Assembly: GCA_038502055.1 (NCBI GenBank)
Contig: JAXRKN010000019.1
Span: 62,001 to 126,000 of the forward strand
DNA length: 64,000 nucleotides
Reading direction: 5' to 3'
Source: Tanytarsus gracilentus
Lineage: Eukaryota > Arthropoda > Insecta > Diptera > Chironomidae
The notes under the pieces were generated by a model. The model did no database searches and had not been told where the DNA came from. It saw only the letters and a list, made by a program, of their open reading frames with translations. This document shows positions 44,535 through 57,100 of this stretch, piece after piece (position 1 is the stretch's first letter; every line of letters starts with the position of its first letter). The position numbers and the translations under genes were made by a program.

Positions 44535-46981
44535 CTAAACATTACAGCAGTTTATTGTACCAGGTCCTGCCACAGGTGATCCTGTAGCGCAAAAGCATCC
44601 GATATAAGAGCATTGTTGAACGCTGCTCATGAAACTTGGCCCACCAGCAATCATCGCAAACATATTTAAAAACGAGCAGGCAGGACATTGGACTGGAAAA
44701 AAAAATTATATTTAAAAAATTATTATTAAAAATTAGAAAGAGATTATTTTAAGATCTTACTTGGAGCTGGTGTTGTTGGAGTTGTTGAAGTGGTTGAGTC
44801 AGTTGTTGAAGTTGTTGAGTCCGTTGTTGAAGTTGTTGTGTCCGTTGTTGAAGTTGTTGAGTCAGTGGTGCTAGTTGTAGAATCTGTTGTGCTTGTACTT
44901 GTCGATGTTGATGTGCTGTCAGTTGTTGTGCTTCCATAAGTCGCAACACAAGTTTGATAATCTTGGTTTAATTGATCCAGTTTCTGACGGTATGCAGCTA
45001 AAGTTGAATCAACGCATTGCTGAACTTGTTGAAGAGCTTGCTCGGTTGTTATTGCACTGCAGTCCATCAAATATTGACCAGTAATTGTGAGATTTGCAGT
45101 TTCAACTTGAAGTTGAGTTGAGCACTAATTTAAATTATTTAAAATTTGTTTAATTAAATTAATAAAGTCTCAATTATAATCTCACCTCTGAGTTGCACTG
45201 CTGATAATTTCCGATCATCACAGAATTATCATAAAGAATTGGGAAAAGTCTTTTTAAAGTCCAACAAACTCCAACAGCGGTTGTTTGACCTAAAGTCAAG
45301 AATGGACAGTAACGACCGACACAACGATCATGACAATTTGACCAGTAATTAATTCTCTGCACCCAACCCGTGTATGTGTATGAAATATTAACGAGATTTT
45401 GTTGTGTGACATTAGCGAGAATGTCATCGCAACGCATGATCTGAGTTAAAAATTCAAATTGTAAGTCTGTCACATTATCAGCAATGCCTAAACATTGTTC
45501 AATATTATCAGCATTAATATGAGATGTTAAGTTGTAAACGTCAACACCGAAAGTTTTCGTTGCATTTTTAATCATTTCAGCTGATACGTCTTTAGCAGCA
45601 TTTGCAGTGTCAGTTACATTTTGTGAAACTTGTTCAGTGACATTTCCTGAGATGACCGTGTAGTTACCAAAAAAGAAGCCGAAAATCGACATTTGATTTC
45701 TGATTAAAACATTCGGAATTGCGATGCTTGAAGCGTTCGATTGGAAATTTGTCGTCATTTTTCTTGCATTCTGCCAAACGCCTTTCCAATGTCCTCTATT
45801 TTTGCTTCCATTCGCACGCTGGCGCTTGACAGATTTTCTTGCCTTTTCCTTTCTACATCTGCTGATATTTCTGCTTCGTCTTCTTCCATCGGAACTATTT
45901 TTTTGCTTGCAATAGGCTTTTCTGTCACCACTCGACATGCTTCCATTATTTTTACGTCTATCACATTTCTTTGTAGCGACCGCTTGATTTTTCGTGCATC
46001 CTGTGTTGAGACACTTTGCACATTCTCTCATGCCAGTGATTAAAATGTTTGTTGAGTTAATGGCGTCGATTAAAGTTCCTTGAACAGTGACGTTGACAAA
46101 TCTGATGAGGGTTGTGGTCTTCACAGTTGAGTTTGTGAATACATTGATGATGAGTGATGCATTTTGCCATTTTTGAGCGACCTGAGAGAAATATTTGGTA
46201 AAATTTTTTTTTTTATTTTTTTTTATACTCACAATCGCGCACTGCTCGAGTGTTGGGCAAGATGTGCAGTTAGAGTTGATTGTCTTTGCAAGATCTGCAT
46301 ACTGTGAACAGTAATTGATGACCTCCGTTGCTAAGCTAGATGAAAATGCGATTACAGCTTGAGCCTGCATGCCAACATTCGAGTAATTTGTTGGATTTGG
46401 GTAAACGACGTCATAACCAGGAATGGCTTCAGGACTTCCAACAACAGTTCTGCCAATGCAAGCGGTTTCAAGACGAACAAGCAAGTAAGCTAAATTAATT
46501 TGACTTGTATAAGCTAAATTAATTGTTGATTCACTCATTAGCGAATTGACAGTGTTCATTTGAGCTGTGCTCGATTGAGTTTGCATTGCTGTGATGGTGG
46601 AGTTGGTGGAAGTCAGAAGAGCTGATGTAGTGGAACATTGAAGACCAAGTTTGGAGTTGGTTATCACCATTGACTAAATTATTAATTTAATTATTAGAAT
46701 TGCTTTAAATTTAAAGTAAAAAATTCACCGTAAGTGTAGTAGTTTGGACTTGAATGACGACATTTGAAGAAGACGCGGTTGTCAGTTCTTGAGTGGTCCA
46801 TCCCGCGTACAATGTGTAACCGGTGAAAGAGAAAAGTGAGTACACATATTGGATGAGTGAAGTGGTTTGACTGTCGACTGACTGTTAAAAATAAATTATT
46901 AATTTTAATTTTAACTAAACTTTGTTAACTCACCTGACAAGCTAAAAGAGCTAAAAATGCAGCTAAAATAAATTTATTCAT
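44535..46981 (-). CDS. Gene C: secreted N-glycosylated Cys/Thr-rich protein, near-identical twin of B
   Basis: Exons in transcript order: 46981-46934, 46881-46729, 46673-46233, 46181-45186, 45124-44761, 44692-44535; 719 residues. Differences from B that I can see: 14 residues fewer in the STTDSTT repeat exon, Ile to Ser in VVG-I-PEA, and Ser to Thr in the tail (GSINCC to GTINCC). All splice sites, the basic stretch and the stop-free 51-nt intron (46182-46232) are conserved. With so few changes the duplication is recent or the copies are being homogenised. Both copies are intact, which favours a dosage advantage typical of abundant secretory products. Confidence 0.88.
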
Positions 46982-48714
46982 CACTGGTCGATTACAAGCG
47001 ATAAACTTAAACAGACGACGTTAAATTTTCAGCTTTTATTCTAGAAGTTTCGTTTGAATTCGTTTAAATTACGAAGTTGATATTTTTTAACTTTAAGGAG
47101 GAGCTTAAAAAGCTCTCGAATGATCTCGACTGAAATCATGATGGGTTTACGTGTCTGAAATATTAAAAATTGTGATAAACAAGTGACGACAGACATCTGT
47201 TTTAAATTCTCGTGGAAATGTGCGCAGTTTATTATTTCTTAATTGTTTTTTAAGTTTTTTTAATTTTAAAAAAATAAAAATTAATATTTAAAGCTTTTTT
47301 AAATTTTATTAAATTTTTTTTAAATTTCACCTAATTATACTTTTTCTGTAAAAATTTAAAATAAATTGGAAAAAATCAATTAAAAGTAATTAAAATTAAA
47401 AATTCATTACCAAAATTATTTTTTTAAATCAAATAAATTTTTTTTTAAAAATATATTTTTGTCTTAATTTTATCATTTAAATCAGTTTTTAGTGTTTATT
47501 CATGAACATCTTCATCAGGTCCTATCTTTTAATCACGTAAACAAGAGAAAATGAGCCTGAATATTATATTGATGGAAATAAAATTTCTCAAAAAATTTCC
47601 ACTCTGCATTCGTTACATATTTTTTAATTCTCTCCAAATATTTTCTTCATGGTATGAAGAAATTTGTTTAACAATTTAACATTTTATTCCAAAAGTATGA
47701 AAATAATTTCACCTGTGTAAAGACACGACGAAATTTAAGAGTTTAAATTGAAATTTTGAAAGTGAATTTCCAATGCGTTGTCGTCACCCTGCTAAAGATA
47801 TAAAATTTTATTTATTTTTTTAAACCTAATCATAATCATTATTCAAGTGTGTGATTTCATGCTTGTAACATATTTAAGAATGAATTTGTGACTCAATTAA
47901 ATTTTAGTTCGTTAAAAAAATTGCACAATATAGCGCATTAAATTACGTTATAAAAAATAAATTTTAGTAACGCGTTTTATTTTTTAAGAGAGAGCTTTGA
48001 GATTTAACATACAAAAAAGCTTTTTGTGTCACACAAACCATAGCCTTGGACCAATCACCTCCAAATAGAAGTAGAGCCGTAAATATTCTCGAATGAAATT
48101 CCCACTCATGGCTTAGTAATAAAATGAGACGCAATGAAAAGTGAAAAACTTATAAAACGCAAAAAGTACCTAGGAATTGAACCTAGCTATATAAAATAAA
48201 TTATAAGTTCACTCTGTCATAAATTAAATAAGTTCCTCATTTCTAGGACAAATTATCAAAAAATATTTACTGATAATCAATAAAGTTTAAAAAACCACTT
48301 AATCACATTTTTCCTCAATATTCGAAAACATTTGAGTAAACATTTTCAATCTTCATCACAAACCTTAAATAATTCACCTGCAAACTCTTTAACGGTTTTA
48401 ATAATTCAAATTTTCTCGCTAGGTGTCGCATTTACAATAAAACTTCGATGATATGACGAATATACATTTAGTGCTGAGAAAAACACTAAACTAAATCAAC
48501 ATATTTTGACTTTAATCGTTTAAATAAAACTTTAATTTGTAAAATTTTGTGAAATTTGTTTAGCATTTAGTTTTAATTCAACTTTGATCAACATAAATTT
48601 AAAAGAAAAACTAGTCAAGAGGAGAAAATTTAAGAAAATAATTTTCCAAACATCAAATGCATTGATTTTTTTAAATAAATTTGAGGTTTTTTGAGTACAT
48701 AACACCGTCGAGTC
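46982..48714. other. Gene C upstream region and intergenic DNA
   Basis: The minus-strand TATA-like AATAAAAG of gene C lies at 47040-47033. Duplication copy 2 ends near 47852. From there to 48714 I see only A/T-rich DNA serving as divergent promoter region for gene C and the RBM33-like gene. Confidence 0.6.
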
Positions 48715-50262
48715 ATGTCTGAGTGAGTTAAAAGTTAATTAAACATAATTAGAGATTAATTTTAAATTCTCTTTTAAGTGAACACGATGATCTCCTTAAT
48801 TTTGAGATTGGCGAAGGCGATTACGGTGATGGAACATTAAATGAGGATGAGTTGCTGCTGTCTGATGAAGGTAAGGTTGATTTTCAAGCTACCTGAAAAG
48901 TTTTTAAGGATGTTTTTAAATTTAATTATTTTATGTAATTTAAGAAAACTTCGAAGACACAAAAGAACCAGCTAAAATACAAGTAAAATCAATCCTTGAA
49001 GAACCAGAAGTGATTCAACCAAATTTGGAAGCAATTCAAGATGAGGAACAACTCACTAAAGAACCAACACCCGAGCCAGAATTAGAATTGCATGAAAATC
49101 CAGAATTTGAGGAAGTAGAAAAAAAAGAAGAACAACCTCAAGATGAGCCCCAATCATCAACCATCGAACAACCTGAGGAAGTTCCACAACAACCTCAAGC
49201 TGACTCGACTGTTCCTCCACACTTTCCATCTCATCGACAATTTAGACCTCAGAAATTTCAACCTCGCAACAACTGGAACAATGGAATGCCTCGATGGCCC
49301 CAAGGCGGACAATTTTCAGGTCAAAGACCGCCTCTTCGTGGTCCACCAATGATGGGACGACCTCAAATGCGACCTGGAGGACCATTTCCACCTCAACGTC
49401 CACCTTTCTTCGGTCGACCACCACAGCAGAGATTTTTCTTTCAAAACCAACAAGGAAGACCGCCAGCACCAAACTACGTTCCATCACCAATTCAATCTGC
49501 ACCAGCACCAATGGGAGTTGCAGCGATGCCAAGGAAAGTGTTGATAAATCCAAATTTTAAAGGAGGAGTTGAAGCTGCTAAAAGTGAGTTCATTAGTTAA
49601 GAATATAATTAAATTTAATTATCCCATTTTTAGCTCAACTCATGAAGGATCACTTCTCACAATCAGTGTCATCCGAAGAGGAGCTTCTTCGTAAACAAGA
49701 AGAGTTCATTAATCGCAACATGAGGAGCATTGAAAAAAGAAAATATGAAAGATCTCCATCGCCCAATTATCGTCGTAGTTATTCACATTCGCCGTCGCCA
49801 CCTCGCCATCAACGTCGTCGATTTAATCGAGGCGGTGGCGGCAATTATGGTGAGAGGAGACGAAGTTTCGGTGACAAAACTGACAAAAAAGATGAAAATG
49901 ATCCGAATGAGGATGAAGAGACTCGAGCGTATAGGAAGGAAATTGAAAAGCAGCGAAAGCAACGTGAGGAAATTTTTAAACAAAAAGAACTTAAGAGAAA
50001 GCAAAATTTAGAGGCAAAGGCAAAAGAAGCAAAAGAAAAAGAACCCGCGGAACCTCTCAAGCCTATTGTTGTGACCGAAAAGAGAATTATTCTCAATAAG
50101 AAGCCTCGACTGGATGAAAAATCGACGACACCACCATTGAGCGAAGTGAAACCGACAACAGCCAGAAGAATTGTGTTGAAGCCATCGCAGGAGGGTTTAA
50201 AAGTTGGAATTGGGGGAGCGGACAAGAAGAAAATTCAAGATATGATTCATGCAGGAAATTAA
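48715..50262 (+). CDS. RBM33-like Pro/Arg-rich nuclear RNA-associated protein
   Basis: Four exons: 48715-48722 (only 8 nt, start codon plus five bases), 48779-48870, 48945-49583, 49634-50262; 455 residues. N-terminal acidic motif (DDLLNFEIGEGDYG and LNEDELLLSDEE), then Glu/Pro/Gln-rich sequence, a Pro/Gly/Arg/Met-rich stretch (RPPLRGPPMMGRPQMRPGG, FFGRPPQQRFFF), an Arg-Ser/His patch (RSPSPNYRRSYSHSPSPPRH), an RRRFNRGGGG RGG-like box, a Lys/Glu helix and a basic C-terminus. The acidic start and the Pro/Arg composition resemble RBM33 proteins, which act in nuclear mRNA handling and export. I see no canonical RRM, so the assignment rests on composition and short motifs. Housekeeping type; unrelated to the mucin genes flanking it. 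Confidence 0.8.
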
Positions 50263-50889
50263 AAAATTTTGATTTTGTGATTTTTCTCTAACAAATTAAA
50301 AAATTATGATTGGATCGAAGAATGTTAGCTAGATTATTTTTAAATTAATTTTAATTTTTGACCGTATCTTAGTTAATTAAAAACTTGATTTAAATGTGAG
50401 CGTTAAAAGCTCAAAAAATTGTAAAAAAATTATGTGAAAATTTTCATAAATTTTTGTGTAAAAAAATAATTTTGCTCTTGATTAATTCACAATTAAATAG
50501 AAATTAAAAAATGTCACAAAAAGATCAATAAAAAGTATGAAAATGTCAAAATCAGCTGGTGAGTTATCAGTAATTTTGATGTTTAATGATGAAAATTCAT
50601 CAAAACTAAAAATTAAAAATGTTTTTTTATAAAATTTATTTTTAGAGATTTTCAGCAAAAAAAAACAAAATTCAATTTTAAGTTTATTACCAAATGTTTT
50701 TTGAGGACTTTGAATCATAATTTAAGTTACTAGAAACTAGTTTATTTTTTTTAAATTATAATTTTTAAAATATTAAAACGGGCGCGTCTTCCTGGTAACT
50801 CCAGCGTGCTACCTATTAGTAATCAATCAATTATAATTTTTGAAATATTAAAAACTCATAATTTTTTTGTCCAACACCGTTGAAATTTA
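50263..50889. other. Convergent 3' region with a short direct repeat
   Basis: 3' flanks of the RBM33-like gene (+) and the GALNT gene (-). A repeat 'ttataattttt(a/g)aaatattaaaa' at about 50756-50779 and 50831-50854 brackets a GC-richer ~50-bp stretch (50780-50830) unlike its surroundings, possibly an inserted fragment. Confidence 0.5.
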
Positions 50890-53340
50890 TTAAACCTCAA
50901 AATATTTTCTCTCATCTTCATCTAAAATAGTTTTCCCAAAATTTTTCCAGTCATCCAACATCGTTTCATTTACGAATCCCCATTTCCATTTTTGTGTGAG
51001 TTTTTTCTCATCGCACTTTTTATACACTAAAAGTTTTGTCTTCACATCGAGCTCAATACAGGAATTTTCTCTCACAGGACCGCAGAAAATTTGTTGTTGC
51101 TTTAAATCATATCGAAAGTATTGATTTTGTTGCTGAAACTTGCAGTCAAAAACTAAAATTTTTCCATGATTAAAATCGAGACATTCGTTATTGGATTTAT
51201 CGATGGAGATGTCGCGATGTCGACGAAGTTTGAAAGTTTGATTCCAGCCAGGATTTGTGAGATTACCTTTGCAGGGATAGACACCGATTTGCTGCTCTTT
51301 CAATGATCCAAGTGTGTCAATGCAGAGAGTTGGATTTGCGATGCTTTGAATCTAAATAAATTTAATTATTTTTAATTAATTTACACGAGACAAAACTCAC
51401 CCCACCACTAGCAAACTCTGGAGGTTCAACGATTGGAAATCGATCAAGCATGTCAGGTGCGACAACGTCAAAAAAATATTTAAATGGTTTACACTTGAGT
51501 TTTTTCTTAATATTGAGCATTAATGAAATGTCTCCAATGTCAATCGCATCCCAAGTTTTTTCATCGTACTTTTTCAGATATTTTGCATAATCGTCCATCC
51601 ACGTTGCCGCCATGCGCTTGAAGTTGCTTAAAAAATTAAATTAGTATTTTATGATTTTTGGCTGACGGTTAACTTACTACCAAACATAATCAGTGTGATT
51701 TCCTGCTTTAGTGAAGGGACGAGGACGATAAAGATGACCAACTCGAGAGCAAGGAACGTCAAGTTGCTGACCGTGACAGAGCCAAGTCTAAAAAGAGTTT
51801 AACTATTATTAATATTGAATTAACAATTAATAAAATAAATTTATTCATCACTGGTCGATTACAAGCGATAAACTTTTTTTTTTTTTTTTTTTTTTTTTTA
51901 AGTTTCCAATTTAAAAAAAAAATATGCATATGGTAAAAATTCAAATTCTTACCTTAAAGCTCAATTCATACTGTTCGCCACCCCATATCTCAAGGCCATG
52001 ATCATAGCCACCCAACTCCCAAAAGAATTTTGCTGATATTGCAAAAACGCAACCCATCATAACTGGTGATTTAAAGTTTTCAGTTGGATCTTTTTGGCAC
52101 TCAGGACCAACTGGCAAAAATTGATAAATAAGTTGCCAATTAAAAACACCTCGAGCACCATGTTCAAGTCCACTGTAATGATAATCATGAGCATTTATGA
52201 CATCAATATATGGACATGTCACAGTTCGATAGTCAAGTGCGATTGGCTCGATGAGTGGCGGAAGAAAATTTACGTTTGCTTCTGTGTGACAATCGAGGAA
52301 AATTAAAATGTCAGAAGTTGCAGCTCGGGCGCCGGCAAGTCGAGCCCACATCAAACCCGAACGTTTTTTCAACACGAGAATTTTAATTTTTTTGACGTCG
52401 AAATTATCTGAAAAATTTGAATTTAAATTTTGAAATTATTGCATTTTTCTCACATTTCACATAATCTTCGAGCGGTCCATAACAATATTCTTTGTCACTG
52501 TGGTCGTTCACTAAAATCACTTCCCTCAAAAGTTCTGGTGGTGATCGATTGAAAACGCTGTGAATTGTTCGCGTGAGTGTACTCAAAATTTCATTATGAA
52601 ATGGAATTATTATTGACACCTTTGGAAGATCGACAAGATATTTTTTAGCTCTACATCCTGGCGGTCTCGAGTCAGGAATTGAACGATCTCGAGCGATTTT
52701 GTCACTCACTAAACCATTGTGCTTGTTTTCTTCGAAAATTTTACGCGCGAGTTCGGTTTCGTTGAGATTTGGAAAGACTGCAGTGCCATTTTCACCTAAA
52801 TTGAGGTTGAGAAAATTTAAATTTTTTAACTGTTTAAATATTTTTGAATTTGAAAATTATATTTTACAGTTTTAAATTTTTTGACCTTAAATATATTTTT
52901 AAAGTTCTTAATTTTACTAAAAAAAATTTAAATTCTTAAAATCCGTTAAAAAATCTTCAAGCCATTTTAATTTTACCTATTCCAACTCTTTTTGATTCAA
53001 GTTCAATAAATTTGTAGTCGTGCCAGTCTTTTGTCATATTTCCATGATTAAATCGATAATAAGAAGTGAAAGGCTCGATATAAATGTAAGGTTGTTGAAC
53101 TTCCAGCGGATCGTTGTTGAGAAGTATTAGAACGTAGAGAAAAATTAAAAAGACGATTGAAGATGTGAAAATAAGTCGAAAAGCGTAGCGTTTGTGCTTT
53201 GAAGCCTTGAAATAAAATTTAAAGGAAATTAAAAAATTTAAATTAGTTAAATTAACAATTATTATTAACGCTGATAATTTTTTTATTTTTACTTGTCTTA
53301 TAATAAAATTTGCTTTTACTAAACACCGTCTTAAACTCAT
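50890..53340 (-). CDS. Polypeptide N-acetylgalactosaminyltransferase (GALNT/Pgant family)
   Basis: Exons in transcript order: 53340-53293, 53205-52977, 52795-52454, 52407-51953, 51787-51678, 51626-51401, 51351-50890; 623 residues, usual for the family. Type II membrane topology: short cytosolic tail, one hydrophobic anchor (LIFTSSIVFLIFLYVLILL), stem, GT27 catalytic domain, C-terminal ricin-type lectin domain. Seen motifs: VSIIIPFHNE, LVNDHSD, the metal-binding DxH (FLDCHTEAN), the acceptor-side WGGEQYELSF (most members have WGGEN), and in the lectin half CIDTLG, CLDFNHG and QKWKW. The enzyme transfers GalNAc from UDP-GalNAc to Ser/Thr in the Golgi, starting mucin-type O-glycans. It lies 4 kb from gene C and among several Thr-rich secreted proteins that are natural substrate types. 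Which isozyme it is I cannot say. Confidence 0.93.
51831..51899. other. 45-bp fragment of gene B/C 5' end followed by T26, inside a GALNT intron
   Basis: Bases 51831-51875 are identical to 42570-42614 (gene B; same in gene C): the first residues of the signal-peptide exon plus the short 5' UTR. A run of 26 T (51874-51899) follows. The fragment stops where the gene B mRNA is predicted to begin, about 30 nt from its TATA-like element, which suggests origin from RNA. Confidence 0.8.
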
Positions 53341-54121
53341 CTTTAGGAATTATTCAATAAACAAAACAGCTAAAAAAATTATTTAGATTTTTTAGCTATT
53401 TAAATTAAAATTTTTATAAATTAAAGATTTACAACTATTCACTTTGAAAATTAGAACCAAAAAGAAAAATTTTCATTTAATTTTATAACTTGAAACTTTT
53501 TGAGTCGGTCACGAGTTTTTAAAAATCACGATTTTTTTAATGGTGACCACAAACTTGACTTTTGAGACTTGAAGGAATTTTTTTTAAAAATCGTTAAAAA
53601 TTGAAAAATTAATGAGTCAAAGAAAATTTCGAAAGAGTATGAAAAAGTTTTAAAAGTTCAAGAGAGTTTATGTAAACCGAGAAAATGAGCGCTGCATAAA
53701 AAATTCAGAGAGTCTAAAATTTAATTTTTCAATTCTTTCCAATTTTTAATTGTTCTTTCATTCTCACTTCGGTCTTTGCTTAAATCAGACGTTTTTCATC
53801 AAGTCTCAACAATTAAAAAATTATTTATTGCTGACTGACAATAAAAAAATTTCAAACAATTAAAAAATTTGCAAACATCAACAAAAAATTGAAAAATCAA
53901 ACTAAATTGTGTTGTGGAACAATTGAAAATTTTAAAAAACATTTAAAATTGGATCAAAAAAGAATAAAAAAATGTGGAAATCAAAAAGTAAACTCAAAAA
54001 ATAATTTGAATTGAACTAAATAAAAAAATAAATTAAAAAGCTCTTCAATTTGATCTGAAAATTTTTGTAAAAAACTAAATAAGGACAAAATATTAAAAAA
54101 TCTTATAAAAAACATTAAAAA
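53341..54121. other. Divergent intergenic region, GALNT / secreted acidic protein
   Basis: 780 bp of A/T-rich DNA between two divergent genes. No motif stands out. Confidence 0.5.
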
Positions 54122-57100
54122 ATGTCTCTCAACTGCTTAAAACTCTTCTGGATTTTCTTCCTCATTACTCGCTCGAATCCAGCCGCTATTCCACCACCGT
54201 ACGAAAATCTCACCAGCCCCCACGACTACCAACATTGCATGCTCGATTATCTCAATGACATTGGAATTATTTCTTACATCGCTGATCACGACGAGTCTCA
54301 TTATCCATCCTGCACACACTTCCACTCAGATCTCGAAATTACAATGAAAACGATGTACAAAGTTCTGAAATATAATCTCGAAGATTCAAGTGACAATCCA
54401 CACGAAACTGAGTGTCTTCTCGATGTCTTCAAACACACACATTTTCTCGAATACAACATCATTGCGACCACTGCCATGCAACTTGAAACGAATTACGATG
54501 AACTTGAGCGAGTTTTAAGCATTTCGAAAGGAATTTTTGTCTACGCAACAATTCGATGTCTCATCACACAAAAAATGCTCAAAGATATTTTCGAGGATTT
54601 TTCAAGTAAAATGAAGTTGACACAAATCGAGTACGATTGCATTCGAGCGGACGTTTTCGAGCGAAATTTACTCGATCGAGTTTTTATTGCCGATTTTGAT
54701 GAGTTTTTTAGTGAGAAATTTAATGAGACGATGACGAAATTCGAGAAGCCGAGTCAACATGGAGAGTTTGATGGTCAGCAAATTAGAGCGGAAAGTGAAT
54801 TGAAAGCAATTAAAGAGTTTGAGGGAAAAGAGAGTGAAGGCGGAGAAGATAGAGTTGGTGAAAAAATAAAAAAATCATCTGAAAAGTTAATAGAGTCATC
54901 TGAGCTATTACAAAAATCAATGGATGAATCTAAAGTTAAAGAAAATTATCAAAAATCATCGGAGAAATCAAAAAAATCGTTTGAAAAATCAAAAAATTCT
55001 CGCGAGGATCAGAAACTTGAAAATAATCAAAAAATCAATCAAAATTTACTCGATTATGAAAATTATCCGCAAATTTCTCATGATATTAATCCTGATACGA
55101 CTGAAACCTCCTCTGACAATCTTCAATACTCAAAACAAACTCAAGAAATCACTGAAAGTAATTTGGAAATTTTTCAAGACTCAACTCAACTCAATCAATA
55201 CACTGAAATTCATCAAATTCCTCCAATGGTTAAATTATCGACATCAGGACCTACATTGCTCTTTGAAAATCAACAAACTGAACCAAAAAAATTAATTGAA
55301 AAACTGAAAGTTGAATTTGAAAGTTTTGATGGTGAAATTCATGAAAAAAGTGAAGAAAATTTAACAGAATTTCCAGAAAATAAACAGCATGAAAAATTAG
55401 TTAAAATTTCAGAATTTGAGGTTCAAAAGTCATCCGATAATCACTCAATAATTCAAACTCAATCGATCGAAAAACATTCAGAAATTCAAAGCAATGAATC
55501 AGAAGATCAAACAACACAAAAAACTGTCATTGAATTAGTCAAAAGTGAGATGAAAGAACCTTTCGAAGTTGATTATGAATTTCCAGCATTATCATCACTC
55601 ATCAAAGTTGTTCACACTCAAAGAAATGATGAAATTGATCACGTGAGTAAAAGATTGAAAAATAAGTTAATTTTTGGAAAACATTTTTAAACTGTTGGGA
55701 TTGTTCCTTGAAATTTAGCGTTTTTTCGGTGGTTCTTTATTTTGCTTGGTTTGCCTTAATAAAGCTAAAATTTTCAAACAAAAACTATTTGAAAGAGAAG
55801 CAAAATTAATTTTTACATTTTTTCAGGTCACTGAATCTTTCATGGATACTTCATCACCAGTCGAAGAGGTGCATCCTCATCTAAATGACATAGCTAAAGA
55901 TGAGTCGGAAGAAGAACTTCAACTGTCAAGTGAAGAAAAATATTTAAAAAAGCGAAATGCGACAAAATATTCAAGCGATCGATCAAAATCTACCGAAAAA
56001 ATAGAAAATGAACCAATAATTCTGAATCGTGACTCAAAAAAAGTTTTTAATGAAGGAAAAATCGAGAAGAAAATTAGAGAAAAATCAGAAGAAGCTCAAA
56101 TGAAAATTGCAGATGAAAAACCTCAAGCAGTTCAATCGAAGCTGAAGAATGTTTTTAATTCACTTAAAGAGGCAAAAGTTGATAAAAATTTAATTAATAC
56201 TGAATTTTTGACAACATCTTTAATTAATTTAATCGAATCATCAACTTTGAAAACACCGATGAAATATTTTGACTATGACTATGAATTCACGACAATTTCT
56301 TCTCAAATTATTTCACAAGAAATTAATGAAAAACTTCAAAGCGAATCAGGTGATGAAAATGAAAAAACTACAAAAAATTATGATATTGAAGATGTGTCGG
56401 TTAAAGAATCTGAAAATTTAAAAACATCTGTAAATTCTTTCCTTGGCGACGTAGTTACAACAACAGACATTTCGATGAAAACAAAAAGTGATGAAATAAT
56501 TTCAAGCGAATCTGAAGAAAGTTTCACTGATAAAAATCTTGAAATGTCAATTGGTGAAAACTTTGATGAAAATGTAGGTAAATCAGAAATCATTGAAAAA
56601 AAATCAAAAGAAAATTTTGAGGAGAAAAAAGTTGAAGAAAATTTTCTAAAAAATCGCCAAAACTCAAAAGATGAAACTCAAAATTTTGACATCAATTCTC
56701 ATGAAGAAAATCACTCAAATTCACCTGAAAACTCAAATCCAACAGCCATCTTTGGTAATTATTATAATTTAACTTTGGCAACCGACTTTGGTGATTACAA
56801 TGAAAACCCTGCAGATGTTCAAGCGATAAAATCAGAAATGGACAAAAACCCAAACCAAGAAACAAATTTATCGATCGACGATTACATTGACTATGACAAC
56901 GTCGCAGCTGTTCAAGAAGTTAAAATAGATGAAGAATTTCAAAGTTCAGAAGAAAGCGAGGAAAGTCTAGAACAAAATGATGGAAAAATTTTAGGTAAAA
57001 AATTCAATATGCGGAAAATTTAAAAATATTCAAATTGGATTATTCAAAAATTTTAAAAATATTTTAATATCCAGTGAAATATCTTAAAATATTTCGAAAT

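Larger units (their letters stand above)
43465..47852. repeat. Tandem duplication, copy 2 (about 4,388 bp)
   Basis: Head-to-tail copy of 38867-43464 containing the orphan A exon, the A-type promoter and gene C. It is shorter than copy 1 chiefly by a 164-bp segment and a 42-bp contraction of the Thr-repeat exon. Confidence 0.93.

Noticed and set aside
48169..48186. tRNA T-arm-like hairpin (cctag-gaattgaa-cctag on the + strand)
   Set aside because: The five-base stem and loop resemble a T-arm, but I found no matching acceptor stem, anticodon arm or D-arm around it.
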